A DNA stretch of 64,000 nt from CAWJMD01 sp963700925. Its GTDB lineage: Bacteria > Actinomycetota > Actinomycetes > Actinomycetales > CAWJMD01. The stretch spans positions 3,286,001-3,350,000 of the forward strand of contig OY969553.1 of assembly GCA_963700925.1 (NCBI GenBank), given 5' to 3'. Shown in pieces: positions 29,933-38,935 of this stretch. The notes beneath the pieces are model-generated. The model was not told the origin of the DNA. It did not search any database and saw nothing but the letters and a program-made list of their open reading frames with translations. The translations under genes and the position numbers were made by a program. The first letter of the stretch is position 1. Each line of letters opens with the position of its first letter.

Positions 29933-30901
29933 TCACGGTGCGATGATCCGGGCGCCTTCGTTCGGGCCGTAGATCCTTTCGGCGGGGCCGAACCGGGGAC
30001 TGCCGTCCGAGCGGGGAGCCAGTCCCTCGTACTTCCACCAGGACCCACCGGCGTCCTGCCCGATGATGTCGAGTCGCCCACTTGGCTGAGGGTGGATGTC
30101 CGCATCGGTGAGCACCACCTGCTGGAAGCTGGCCCAGCCATGCCCGACGGGTTGCGCCGGCCCGAACTTCCCGTCGCCACGGACCTGGTACGAGGCCATC
30201 CGCCCGTCGCGGAAGGTCGCGAGCAGGTGCCCGTCGACCACACCGCCCGTGCAGCCTGGCCCCCGTGGGGTGCGCTGCAGCGGCTCGACCATCAGCCGGT
30301 CGGCCTGAGACCAGCCCCAGCCGACGACGCTGCCACTCTCGAAGCCACCGAGTTCGTCGCCCTCCCAGAGCCACAGCCCGGAGTCACGAAGGCCGATGAT
30401 GTCGTCGATACCGTCGGCCGTGACGTCACCAACAGTCCAGTCCCGCACGGCGCCCCAGCCCTTGCCGAGGAAGATCGTGCGAGCGTGCTGGTGGGGATAC
30501 CAACCCTCATAGGACTCGATCCGCATGACTCCAGAGGTATCGGTCCAGAAGACCTGCATGCCGTAGTAGTCGCCGAGGCGGCTTCCGAGTGCGAGATCAG
30601 TGGCTGTGCCGAACCCACGGCCCAGGAGCGCGCCGCCGCCGATGGTGCCGTAGCCGCCACCCGCGTGGAAGAGCAGCCGCTGCCGGGTCGGCTCGATGGT
30701 GAGGATGTCACCGATACCGTCGTAGTTGGGGTCCGCGTGTGCGCGGAAGTACTGCGTGCAGGGGTCGTACTCCTCCCACTCCGCGCTGGCCGGGGCCGCG
30801 GCCACCGTCCCGGTCGCCGCAAGCAGCGCGGTGACGCAGCCCACGAGCGTCCGCTTCGCCGTTCGTCCCGTCGTGCCCCGTGCCGATCCTCTTGTAGCCA
30901 T
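29933..30901 (-). CDS. Secreted FG-GAP/VCBS-like repeat protein, paralog 2
   Basis: 322 residues; ATG 30901 after GGGGAGGACAC. Signal peptide: RTLVGCVTALLAATGTVAAA with cleavage near APASAEW. Mature part as in paralog 1: ADPNYDGIGDILTIEPTR, VFWTDTSGVMRIESY, GDVTADGIDDIIGLRDSGLW, HLLATFRDGRMASYQVRGDG and the ending ARIIAP. Conserved Cys occur in DPCTQYF and GPGCTGG. It has its own promoter region sharing a conserved box with paralog 3, and its own hairpin terminator, so it is probably transcribed alone. Confidence 0.86.
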   Translation of the reverse strand: MATRGSARGTTGRTAKRTLVGCVTALLAATGTVAAAPASAEWEEYDPCTQYFRAHADPNYDGIGDILTIEPTRQRLLFHAGGGYGTIGGGALLGRGFGTATDLALGSRLGDYYGMQVFWTDTSGVMRIESYEGWYPHQHARTIFLGKGWGAVRDWTVGDVTADGIDDIIGLRDSGLWLWEGDELGGFESGSVVGWGWSQADRLMVEPLQRTPRGPGCTGGVVDGHLLATFRDGRMASYQVRGDGKFGPAQPVGHGWASFQQVVLTDADIHPQPSGRLDIIGQDAGGSWWKYEGLAPRSDGSPRFGPAERIYGPNEGARIIAP

Positions 30902-31012
30902 GTGTCCTCCCCCGCCCCCCGCGCTCCCGCGGGCCCCGTCACGCCGGCGCGGAGGCTGCTGCTCGCAGTCTCGACATCAACACTCTCGAGCGGGCACTTC
31001 GGTTGCCGCACA

Positions 31013-31034
31013 GCGGATCACGTTCTCATCACGC
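31013..31034 (-). promoter_or_regulatory. Conserved 22-bp box upstream of FG-GAP paralog 2
   Basis: The plus strand reads GCGGATCAC, G, TTC, T, CATCACGC. It is identical at 20 of 22 positions to the box before paralog 3 and lies at nearly the same distance (112 versus 110 bases) from the start codon. Read on the gene's strand it contains GTGATG and GTGATCC as a direct pair. Candidate promoter or regulator site. The flanking leader is also partly conserved. Confidence 0.5.
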
Positions 31035-31049
31035 TGTGCCTAGTTCGCC

Positions 31050-32024
31050 TCAGGGTGCGACGAGCCGTGCGCCGTAGGGCGGGCCGTCGATCGGGCGGGC
31101 AGGGCCGAACCGGGGCGTGCCGTCGGCGCGGGGCGCGAGTCCCTCGTACGACCACCAGGATCCAGCCCCGTCCTGCCCGAGGAGGTCGAGCCGGCCCGCC
31201 GGCCCGCGGTGTAGGTCCACGTCGCTGAGCATCACGTGCTGGAAGCTCGCCCAGCCGTGCCCGACCGGCTGTGCAGGGGCGAACTTGCCGCCGCCGCGGA
31301 CCTGGTAGGACGCCATCCGCCCGTCGCGGAAGGTCGCCAGAAGATGGCCGTCGACCGCCGGGCCGGGGGTGCAGTCAGGGGCCTGGCGCGTGAGCTGTAG
31401 GGGCTCGACCATCAGCCGGTCGGCCTGTGCCCACCCGGCGCCCACGAGGCGGCCCGGCTGGAAACGGCCGTTGTGGCGGCCCTCCCACAGCCACAGCTCG
31501 GAGCCACGCAGCCCGACGATGTCGTCGTAGCCGTCGGCCGTGACATCGCCAACAGTCCACTCCCGCACCGCGTTCCAGCCGCGGCCCACAACGACCGTAC
31601 CGGTGTGCTGCTCGGGACCCCACGCTCCCTGGTAGCTCTCGATCCGCATCACTCCGGCCGTGTCGGTCCAGAAGACCTCGGACCCGTAGAAGTCGTTGAC
31701 GTTTCCGAGCCCGATGGCGGTGGCTGAGCCGAAGCCGCGGCCCGCAATGTCGCCGCCGCCGAAGCTCCCGTACCAAAGGCCCTGTAGCCATCTCAGCCGG
31801 TGCCGGGTCGGCTCGACCGTGAGGATGTCGCCGATGCCGTCGTAGTTCAGGTCCGCGTGCGCCACGAAGTACTGCGCGCAGCGGTCCTCCTCCGGCTCCT
31901 CCAACGCACTGGCAGGTGCTACGGCCACCACCGTCGCGGTCGCCGCGAGCAGCCCGGTGACACAGCCGACGACCACTCGCCTCGCCGTGGCCCGTTTCGT
32001 GCCTGCTGTCCCCTTTGTGGCCAT
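31050..32024 (-). CDS. Secreted FG-GAP/VCBS-like repeat protein, paralog 3
   Basis: 324 residues; ATG 32024 follows a perfect AGGAGG at 4 bases. Signal peptide: RRVVVGCVTGLLAATATVVA, cleavage near PASALEE. Repeat signatures: HADLNYDGIGDILTVEPTRH, EVFWTDTAGVMRIESYQ, GDVTADGYDDIVGLRGSELW and MASYQVRGGGKFAPAQP; ending ARLVAP. Conserved Cys at DRCAQYF and PDCTPG. It is the first and best-equipped copy (ribosome site, conserved upstream box). It diverges from the glutamate dehydrogenase gene. Confidence 0.86.
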   Translation of the reverse strand: MATKGTAGTKRATARRVVVGCVTGLLAATATVVAVAPASALEEPEEDRCAQYFVAHADLNYDGIGDILTVEPTRHRLRWLQGLWYGSFGGGDIAGRGFGSATAIGLGNVNDFYGSEVFWTDTAGVMRIESYQGAWGPEQHTGTVVVGRGWNAVREWTVGDVTADGYDDIVGLRGSELWLWEGRHNGRFQPGRLVGAGWAQADRLMVEPLQLTRQAPDCTPGPAVDGHLLATFRDGRMASYQVRGGGKFAPAQPVGHGWASFQHVMLSDVDLHRGPAGRLDLLGQDGAGSWWSYEGLAPRADGTPRFGPARPIDGPPYGARLVAP

Positions 32025-32133
32025 GAGTCCTCCTCTGCACCCCCGCTTTCGCGGGTCCCGTCGCGCCGGCGCGGAGGTTGCTGCCCGCACCCTCGACGTG
32101 TACACGCCTTGGCAGGCCCTTCAGTTGCCAGAC

Positions 32134-32155
32134 GCGGATCACTTTCGCATCACGC
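32134..32155 (-). promoter_or_regulatory. Conserved 22-bp box upstream of FG-GAP paralog 3
   Basis: The plus strand reads GCGGATCAC, T, TTC, G, CATCACGC, matching the paralog 2 box except at two positions. It lies 110 bases before the start codon of paralog 3 and about 120 bases before the divergent glutamate dehydrogenase start, so it could affect either. Confidence 0.5.
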
Positions 32156-32273
32156 CCTCCACACCGGTCCCTCTCGGGCGGCCGGGCATGACCCCTGGTG
32201 CGGTACTAGGCTCGACGCGGCGCACAGCGACGTGCGCAGTCCTGGTAGGACGTCGTGCGAGCAGGTGGAGAAC

Positions 32274-35200
32274 ATGTCGACAAGCGCGGTCGAAACAGCC
32301 TCAGAGGCAAGGGACGACCCCCGGGCCCAGGTAATCGCCAAGGCGGCGTCCGGGGGCGACCGGCACGGCGCCCGCGACGAGGACCTCACCACCTTCCTCA
32401 CGCGCTACTACCGCCACGTCGCCGACGAGGACCTGCTCAGCCGCGACCCGGTCGACCTCGCCGGCGCCGCCCTCAGCCACCGGCAGCTGGCGAAGCGCCG
32501 CAGTCCGGGCACCGCGGTCCTGCGCGTCCACACGCCGACCGTCGACACCCACGGCTGGCAGACCGGCCACACCGTCGTCGAGGTGGTGGCCGAGGACATG
32601 CCCTTCCTGGTCGACTCGGTGACCCAGCAGCTGATCGCCGACCAGCGGGCCATCCACCTGGTCGTCCACCCGATCATGGTGGTGCGCCGTGACGTGACCG
32701 GCCAGCTACTCGGCGTCCTCGACGTCTCGACGTCCGCGCTGGCTTCGGGGGAGCGCGCGGACGAGTGGCCCGACGACGCGGTGGCCGAGTCGTGGATGCA
32801 CCTCCAGATCGACCGTGAGCCCGACGCGATGGTGATCGCGGAGATCGAGCGCAACCTGACCCGGGTGCTCGAGGACGTGCGCACGGCGGTCGAGGACTGG
32901 CCCAAGATGCGCCACGCGGCACGGGCGGTCGCCGACTCGCTGGCGACGGACGTGCCCGACGACCTCGTCGACGAAGCCCACGAGGCGGAGCGGCTGCTGC
33001 GGTGGCTTGCCGAGGACAACTTCACCCTCCTCGGCTACCGGGAGTACGCCCTGGAGGGAGACGAGGGCGAGGAGCGCCTGCGCGCCATCACGGGCACGGG
33101 CCTGGGAATCCTCCGGTACGACCAGCCGCAGGACTCCACGAGCTTCGAGCGTCTGCCCGCCCCCGTCCGCAGCAAGGCCCGTGAACGCCGGGTCCTGATC
33201 CTCACCAAGGCGAACTCCCGGGCGACCGTGCACCGCAACAGCTACCTCGACTACATCGGGGTGAAGGCCTTCGGCCCGGACGGGGAAGTCATGGGGGAGC
33301 GTCGCTTCCTCGGGCTGTTCACCTCGGCCGCCTACACCGAGAGCGTCCGCAGGGTCCCCGTCGTCGACACCAAGATCGACTGGGTGCTCGAGCGCGCGGG
33401 CCTGTCGGCGGCGAGCCACTCCGGCAAGGACCTCCTGGCGATCCTCGAGAACTACCCGCGCGACGAGCTGCTGCAGACGGACGCCGAAACGGTCTACAGG
33501 ACGGCGATGTCCGTGCTCCACCTCCAGGAGCGCCGCCGCACGCGCCTCTTCCTGCGCAAGGACGACTACGGACGGTTCGTCTCCGCGCTGATCTTCCTTC
33601 CTCGTGACCGGTACACGACCGCCGTCCGGCTGCGCATGCAGCAGATCCTCAAGGACGCCTTCCGCGCCGAGAGCGTCGACTACACCACCCGGGTCAGCGA
33701 GTCCGTGCTCGCGCGTCTGCACTACGTCCTGCGTCCCGCTGAGGGGCACGACCTGCCCGAGGTTGACGCCTCGGCGCTCGAGGCTCGCCTGGTCGAGGCC
33801 ACGCGCACCTGGGAGGAGGACCTGGCCGAGGCGCTGACCCGGGAGGTCGGAGAGGTCGAGGCCGGACGCCTGCTGCGCGCTTGGGGCGGCGGGTTCCCCG
33901 AGGCGTACAAGGAGGACTTCGCGGCGCGGGTCGCGGTCGGAGACCTTCGGCGGATCGAGGCCGCCGTCGCCGACCACGAGGGCGGACGTGGCGACACCGA
34001 GCTCGAGACGAGCCTGTACGAGCCGGTCGGCGGCGGGTCGGACGAGCGCCGATTCAAGATGTTCCGGCGCGAGCCGCTGTCGCTCACGACGGTGCTGCCC
34101 TTCTTTAGCCACCTGGGCGTCGAGGTCACCGACGAACGGCCCTACGAGATCACGGGTTCGGACGGGAGCATCTCGTACATCTACGACTTCGGGCTGCGAT
34201 ACCCGGGGCTGTCGCAGTCCGCCGCGAGCCGCGAGATGCTCACCGACGCGTTCGAGGCGTCGTGGGCCGGCCGCACCGAGTCTGACGGCTTCGACCAGCT
34301 GGTGATCGCGGGCGGCCTCACCTGGCGGCAGATCGTCGTGCTGCGCGCGTACGCCAAGTACCTGCGCCAGACCGGCTCGACGTTCAGCCAGGACTACCTC
34401 GAGGACACGCTGCTGGCGAACTGCTCGATCGCGCGCCGCCTGGTGTCGCTGTTCGAGGCGCGGTTCGACCCTGACCTCGGTGGCGGGCACCGCGACATCG
34501 CGGCTCGCGCCGAGACGGCCGACGCCCTGGTCGAGGAGATCAGCGCCGCCCTCGACAAGGTCGCCAGCCTCGACGCCGACCGCATCCTGCGGGCCTTCCT
34601 CGGCCTGATCAGCGCCACTGTCCGCACCAGCTTCTTCCAGACCGACGACGACGGGCAGCCGAAGAGCTACGTGGCGTTCAAGATCGACCCGCGGCGAGTG
34701 CGTGAGCTGCCCGAACCCCGTCCGGCACATGAGATCTGGGTGTACTCACCCCGAGTCGAAGGTGTTCACCTCCGATTCGGGTCGGTGGCCCGCGGAGGTC
34801 TGCGGTGGAGCGACCGCCGGGAGGACTTCCGGACGGAGATCCTCGGCCTGGTCAAGGCGCAGATGGTCAAGAACGCCGTGATCGTGCCGACCGGCGCCAA
34901 GGGTGGGTTCGTCGCCAAGCAGCTGCCCGACCCGTCCGACCGCGAGGCCTGGATGGCGGAAGGCGTGGCGAGCTACACGACGTTCATCTCCGCCCTGCTC
35001 GACGTCACCGACGACCTCGTCGCCGACTCGGGCTCCGACTCCGGGCGCAAGGTCGAGCCGCCTCCGCGCGTGGTGCGCCACGACGGCGACGACCCCTACC
35101 TCGTGGTGGCCGCCGACAAGGGCACCGCCTCGTTCTCCGACATCGCGAACGGTGTGGCCGGGAAGTACGGCTTCTGGCTCGGCGACGCCTTCGCGTCCGG

Positions 35201-37244
35201 AGGGTCGGTCGGGTACGACCACAAGGCGATGGGCATCACGGCCAAGGGCGCCTGGGAGTCGGTCAAGCGGCACTTCAGGGAGATGGGGCACGACACCCAG
35301 ACCCAGCCGTTCACCGTGGTCGGGGTCGGCGACATGAGCGGCGACGTCTTCGGCAACGGAATGCTGCTGTCGGAGCAGATCCAGCTCGTCGCCGCGTTCG
35401 ACCATCGGCACGTGTTCCTCGACCCCGACCCCGACCCGGCCACGTCCTTCGCGGAGCGCCGGCGGCTCTTCGAGCTGCCCCGCTCCTCCTGGGAGGACTA
35501 CGACGCGTCCCTCGTCAGCGAGGGCGGCGGCATCTACTCCAGGGCAGCGAAGTCGGTGCCGATCAGCCAGCGCGTGCGCGAGCGGCTCGGACTGCCGGAC
35601 GACACCACGGCGCTCACCCCGGCCGAGCTGATGAAGTCGATCCTGGCGAGTCCCGTCGACCTCCTGTGGAACGGCGGGATCGGCACCTACGTCAAGGCCT
35701 CGGCCGAGGACCACGGTGCGGCCGGCGACAAGGCCAACGACGCCATCCGGGTCAACGGCAACGAGCTGCGGGTCAAGGTGGTCGGGGAGGGCGGCAACCT
35801 GGGCCTGACCCAGCTCGGGCGCATCGAGGCGGCGCTGAACGGCGTGCACCTCAACACCGACGCCATCGACAACTCGGCGGGCGTCGACTGCTCCGACCAC
35901 GAGGTCAACATCAAGATCCTCCTCGACCAGGTCGTGGCCGACGGCGACCTCACGTCGAAGCAGCGCAACAGCCTCCTGGCCGAGATGACGGACGAGGTCG
36001 GACGGCTGGTGCTGCGCGACAACTACGAGCAGAACGTGTTGCTGGGCAACGCACGTCGGCAGGCGGCCGGCATGCTCTCCGTCCACGCCAGGCTGATGAA
36101 GTCGCTGGAGGTCAGCGGCGAGCTGAAGCGGGACCTCGAGTTCCTGCCCGACACCCGCCAGATCGAGCGGCGGATCTCCGAGGGCGTGGGGCTGACCTCA
36201 CCCGAGTCCGCGGTCCTCGTGGCCTACGCGAAGATCGCGCTGAGCGCCGACATCCTCGCGAGCGACGTACCCGACGACCCGTGGTTCCAGCAGCTGCTGC
36301 GCCGCTACTTCCCCAAGCCGCTCGTCGAGCGGTACGCCGACCGCCTGGGCGCGCACCCCCTCCGTCGCGAGATCGTCACCACCTGGGTCGCCAACGACGT
36401 GATCAACCGAGGCGGTATCACGTTCGTCTTCAGGGCGATCGAGGAGACGGGAGCGACTGCGGCGCAGGTCGTTCGGGCCTACGTCGTGGCCCGCGAGGTG
36501 TTCAACCTCGAGGCCTTCGTCGCCAAGGTCGAGGCTCTCGACAACACGGTGAGCACCGACCTGCAGACCGACTTGTACCTGGAGTTCCGGCGGCTGGTCG
36601 ACCGCGCCGCCCGGTGGCTGCTGCAGAACCGCCCGGGCGAGCTCGACGTGCAGGCTGAGATCGACCGGTTCTCACCGGTCGCCGAAAAGTGGCACGGGTC
36701 GATGGCCGACCTGCTGGTCGGAGCCGACTGCGAGCGCATGCTGCGCGGTTGTCGCCAGATGCAGGAGCAGGGCGTGGACGCGGAGACGGCGACGTGGGCC
36801 GCCGGGCTCCTCGACGAGTTCTCTCTGCTCGATGTCGCCGAGCTGGCCCAGACGACGGGCCAGCCCGTCGAGGAGGTCGCCCCGGTGTACTTCGCCGTGA
36901 GCGACCGCTACGGCATCGACTCGATGCTGTCGCGCATCTCGCGTCTCAAGCGCGCGAACCGGTGGGAGGCGCTGGCACGCGGTGCACTGCGTGACGACCT
37001 CTACGCCGCCTGGATGGGGCTGACCAAGTCCGTGCTCACCACGGTCGACGCGGGCTCAACCGGCAGCAACGGCGCCCGGGCGGGCGAGCGGATCGACCGG
37101 TGGGAGAAGGCGAACGCCGCGCAGCTGAACCGCGCCAAGGCGACCATCCAGGAGGTCCGTGACCTCGAGCACGGCGACCTGGCGTCGATGCAGGTGGCGC
37201 TGCGCGTTCTCCGCGGGGTGATCAGGGCCGGCTCGGCGAGCTAG
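32274..37244 (+). CDS. NAD-specific glutamate dehydrogenase, large (GDH-180 class)
   Basis: 1656 residues; ATG 32274 with GGTGGAG upstream. It belongs to the very large NAD-GDH class (about 1600 residues) found in actinobacteria and proteobacteria, converting glutamate to 2-oxoglutarate and ammonia. N-terminal ACT-like regulatory domains cover roughly residues 60-500. The catalytic core lies in the centre: VHLRFGSVARGGLRWSDRRE, KAQMVKNAVIVPTGAKGGFV (catalytic Lys region), VGDMSGDVFGNGML and GGIGTYVKAS. A long helical C-terminal domain follows. Mycobacterial homologues are controlled by the FHA protein GarA; no garA homologue is in the window. Confidence 0.95.
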   Translation: MSTSAVETASEARDDPRAQVIAKAASGGDRHGARDEDLTTFLTRYYRHVADEDLLSRDPVDLAGAALSHRQLAKRRSPGTAVLRVHTPTVDTHGWQTGHTVVEVVAEDMPFLVDSVTQQLIADQRAIHLVVHPIMVVRRDVTGQLLGVLDVSTSALASGERADEWPDDAVAESWMHLQIDREPDAMVIAEIERNLTRVLEDVRTAVEDWPKMRHAARAVADSLATDVPDDLVDEAHEAERLLRWLAEDNFTLLGYREYALEGDEGEERLRAITGTGLGILRYDQPQDSTSFERLPAPVRSKARERRVLILTKANSRATVHRNSYLDYIGVKAFGPDGEVMGERRFLGLFTSAAYTESVRRVPVVDTKIDWVLERAGLSAASHSGKDLLAILENYPRDELLQTDAETVYRTAMSVLHLQERRRTRLFLRKDDYGRFVSALIFLPRDRYTTAVRLRMQQILKDAFRAESVDYTTRVSESVLARLHYVLRPAEGHDLPEVDASALEARLVEATRTWEEDLAEALTREVGEVEAGRLLRAWGGGFPEAYKEDFAARVAVGDLRRIEAAVADHEGGRGDTELETSLYEPVGGGSDERRFKMFRREPLSLTTVLPFFSHLGVEVTDERPYEITGSDGSISYIYDFGLRYPGLSQSAASREMLTDAFEASWAGRTESDGFDQLVIAGGLTWRQIVVLRAYAKYLRQTGSTFSQDYLEDTLLANCSIARRLVSLFEARFDPDLGGGHRDIAARAETADALVEEISAALDKVASLDADRILRAFLGLISATVRTSFFQTDDDGQPKSYVAFKIDPRRVRELPEPRPAHEIWVYSPRVEGVHLRFGSVARGGLRWSDRREDFRTEILGLVKAQMVKNAVIVPTGAKGGFVAKQLPDPSDREAWMAEGVASYTTFISALLDVTDDLVADSGSDSGRKVEPPPRVVRHDGDDPYLVVAADKGTASFSDIANGVAGKYGFWLGDAFASGGSVGYDHKAMGITAKGAWESVKRHFREMGHDTQTQPFTVVGVGDMSGDVFGNGMLLSEQIQLVAAFDHRHVFLDPDPDPATSFAERRRLFELPRSSWEDYDASLVSEGGGIYSRAAKSVPISQRVRERLGLPDDTTALTPAELMKSILASPVDLLWNGGIGTYVKASAEDHGAAGDKANDAIRVNGNELRVKVVGEGGNLGLTQLGRIEAALNGVHLNTDAIDNSAGVDCSDHEVNIKILLDQVVADGDLTSKQRNSLLAEMTDEVGRLVLRDNYEQNVLLGNARRQAAGMLSVHARLMKSLEVSGELKRDLEFLPDTRQIERRISEGVGLTSPESAVLVAYAKIALSADILASDVPDDPWFQQLLRRYFPKPLVERYADRLGAHPLRREIVTTWVANDVINRGGITFVFRAIEETGATAAQVVRAYVVAREVFNLEAFVAKVEALDNTVSTDLQTDLYLEFRRLVDRAARWLLQNRPGELDVQAEIDRFSPVAEKWHGSMADLLVGADCERMLRGCRQMQEQGVDAETATWAAGLLDEFSLLDVAELAQTTGQPVEEVAPVYFAVSDRYGIDSMLSRISRLKRANRWEALARGALRDDLYAAWMGLTKSVLTTVDAGSTGSNGARAGERIDRWEKANAAQLNRAKATIQEVRDLEHGDLASMQVALRVLRGVIRAGSAS

Positions 37245-37296
37245 CGTCGCCAGGGTGCCGGGTCGGTGGACGGCCGCCCGGCCATAGGGTTCCGAC

Positions 37297-38775
37297 GTGT
37301 CCACGCTGTCAGACCTGGTGAGCGAGCAGTGCGACCTCGACCTGCGGGCCGTGGAGTGGCTGCACCTGCTGACCGGTGACTGGCAGCTCGTCTCCGACCT
37401 GTCCTTCGCCGACCTGGTGCTGTGGGTGCCGCTGCGCGACGGCTCCGGTCACCTTGCCGTCGCGCACTGCCGTCCGAGCACCGCGGCCACCGTGCACCAC
37501 AGCGACCCGGTCGGCACGCCCGTACGCCTGGGTGAGCAGCCGCACGTCGACACGGCTCTCTCGGACGGGACGCTGCTGCCGGGCGCCGAGCGCGACGGGC
37601 TGTGGCGCCAGGCCGTCCCCGTCCGGCACGCAGGACGGGTCATCGCGGTGCTGGCGCGGCACGCGCACGTCGCGTCCGTGCGGCCCGAGAGCCCGCTCGA
37701 GGTCGCCTATCGGCGGGCGGCCGACGCTCTCACGCTGATGGTGTCGCAAGGCGGCTATCCCGACTCCGGCGCGCCGACGGGCCGTCGGCGCGGGGCGCCG
37801 CGCGTGGGCGACGGACTGGTGCACCTCGACGCGGACGGACGCGTGCTGTTCGCCAGCCCCAACGCCCTGTCGAACTACCACCGTCTCGGGCTGACCGGTG
37901 ACCTGGAGGGCGAGCTCCTGGCCGAGGTGACGGCCGGTCTGCTCGACGGCCCGGACGGCATCGGCTCTGTCGGCACCGTCGACGAGACCCTTCCGCTGGT
38001 CGTCACCGGACGCGCCCCTTGGCGTACCGAGGTGCAGTCACGCGGCGTCGCGCTGTCCCTGCGGGCGATCCCGCTCGTCGTGGCCGGCGAGCGCATCGGG
38101 GCGCTGGTCCTCTGCCGCGACGTGTCCGAGCTCCACCGGCGCGAGCGCGAGCTGATGACGAAGGACGCGACGATCCGGGAGATCCACCACCGGGTGAAGA
38201 ACAACCTGCAGACCGTGTCGGCGCTGCTCCGGCTGCAGGCCCGGCGGATCGAGTCCCCGGAGGCCCGGGAGGCCCTGGGTGAGGCGATGCGCCGCGTCGC
38301 GACCATCGCCCTCGTCCACGAGACGCTCGCGCACGGCATCAACGAGGCCGTGGACTTCGACGCGCTGCTCGAGCGCGGGCTGGCCCTGACGGCCGACCTG
38401 CTGGCGGTTCCGGTGCCGGGGGGACGGGCGGTGCGGCGGGGGTCGTTCGGCGTGGTGCACGCGCAGGACGCCAACGCGCTGGCCCTGGTGCTGGTCGAGC
38501 TGGTGTCGAACGCGGTCGAGCATGGACGCGAGGGGGAGCCGGCCACCGTCATCGTCGAGGCGAGCCGAGAGGGCCCGCTGCTCGAGGTGGCCGTGATCGA
38601 CGACGGCCCGGGGCTGCCGGAGGGGTTCGCGCCCGGACGCCAGGGCCTCGGAACCCAGATCGTTCAGGCGCTGGTCGCCGGAGAGCTCAGCGGCAGCATC
38701 GACTGGACGTCGAACCCTGGGGGAGGGACGCGGGTGGTGCTGCGTGCTCGGCTCCAGGAGGGCGGGGCGGCGTGA
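37297..38775 (+). CDS. pdtaS: PdtaS-type sensor histidine kinase (GAF-PAS-HisKA_2)
   Basis: 492 residues, GTG 37297. Soluble: there is no membrane segment. An N-terminal GAF-like domain (about 15-150) and a PAS-like domain (about 170-280) precede a HisKA_2 dimerisation helix with phospho-acceptor His298 in REIHHRVKNNLQTVSALLRL. The HATPase_c domain has LVELVSNAVEHG and DDGPGLPEGF. In actinobacteria PdtaS signals to PdtaR, an ANTAR RNA-binding antiterminator; pdtaR is not adjacent here. The gene is followed directly by the 10-bp repeat block. Confidence 0.92.
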   Translation: MSTLSDLVSEQCDLDLRAVEWLHLLTGDWQLVSDLSFADLVLWVPLRDGSGHLAVAHCRPSTAATVHHSDPVGTPVRLGEQPHVDTALSDGTLLPGAERDGLWRQAVPVRHAGRVIAVLARHAHVASVRPESPLEVAYRRAADALTLMVSQGGYPDSGAPTGRRRGAPRVGDGLVHLDADGRVLFASPNALSNYHRLGLTGDLEGELLAEVTAGLLDGPDGIGSVGTVDETLPLVVTGRAPWRTEVQSRGVALSLRAIPLVVAGERIGALVLCRDVSELHRRERELMTKDATIREIHHRVKNNLQTVSALLRLQARRIESPEAREALGEAMRRVATIALVHETLAHGINEAVDFDALLERGLALTADLLAVPVPGGRAVRRGSFGVVHAQDANALALVLVELVSNAVEHGREGEPATVIVEASREGPLLEVAVIDDGPGLPEGFAPGRQGLGTQIVQALVAGELSGSIDWTSNPGGGTRVVLRARLQEGGAA

Positions 38776-38776
38776 G

Positions 38777-38870
38777 CGACCCTCGCCGACCCTCGCCGAC
38801 CCTCGCCGACCCTGGCCGACCCTGGCCGACCCTGGCCGACCCTCGCCGACCCTCGCCGACCCTCGCCGAC
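38777..38870. repeat. 10-bp tandem repeat, nine exact units in a 3+3+3 pattern
   Basis: From 38781 to 38870 the sequence is three CCTCGCCGAC, three CCTGGCCGAC, then three CCTCGCCGAC, preceded by a partial CGAC. Only one base differs between the two unit types. It begins right after the pdtaS stop and ends about 20 bases before the terminator hairpin, so it is transcribed as the pdtaS 3' end. The period is close to one helical turn. Confidence 0.95.
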
Positions 38871-38889
38871 CGGAAGGACGGACACGAAA

Positions 38890-38920
38890 CAGGGTGCCCC
38901 GCCGTCGGCGGGACACCCTG
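38890..38920. terminator. Bidirectional hairpin terminator, pdtaS/whiB1
   Basis: CAGGGTG-C-CCCGCC (38890-38903) pairs with GGCGGG-A-CACCCTG (38907-38920): 13 base pairs with a single C/A mismatch and a 3-base loop. It lies 16 bases after the whiB1 stop and downstream of pdtaS. Confidence 0.8.
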
Positions 38921-38935
38921 GTCGGTCGGTTGGTG

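Noticed and set aside
34746..36086. Long antisense open frame within the glutamate dehydrogenase gene (also 32706-34730)
   Set aside because: Mirrors the third-position GC of the real gene; no start signal or recognisable protein.
38777..38870. Possible CRISPR array
   Set aside because: The repeat units are 10 bp and contiguous with no spacers; no cas genes in the window.
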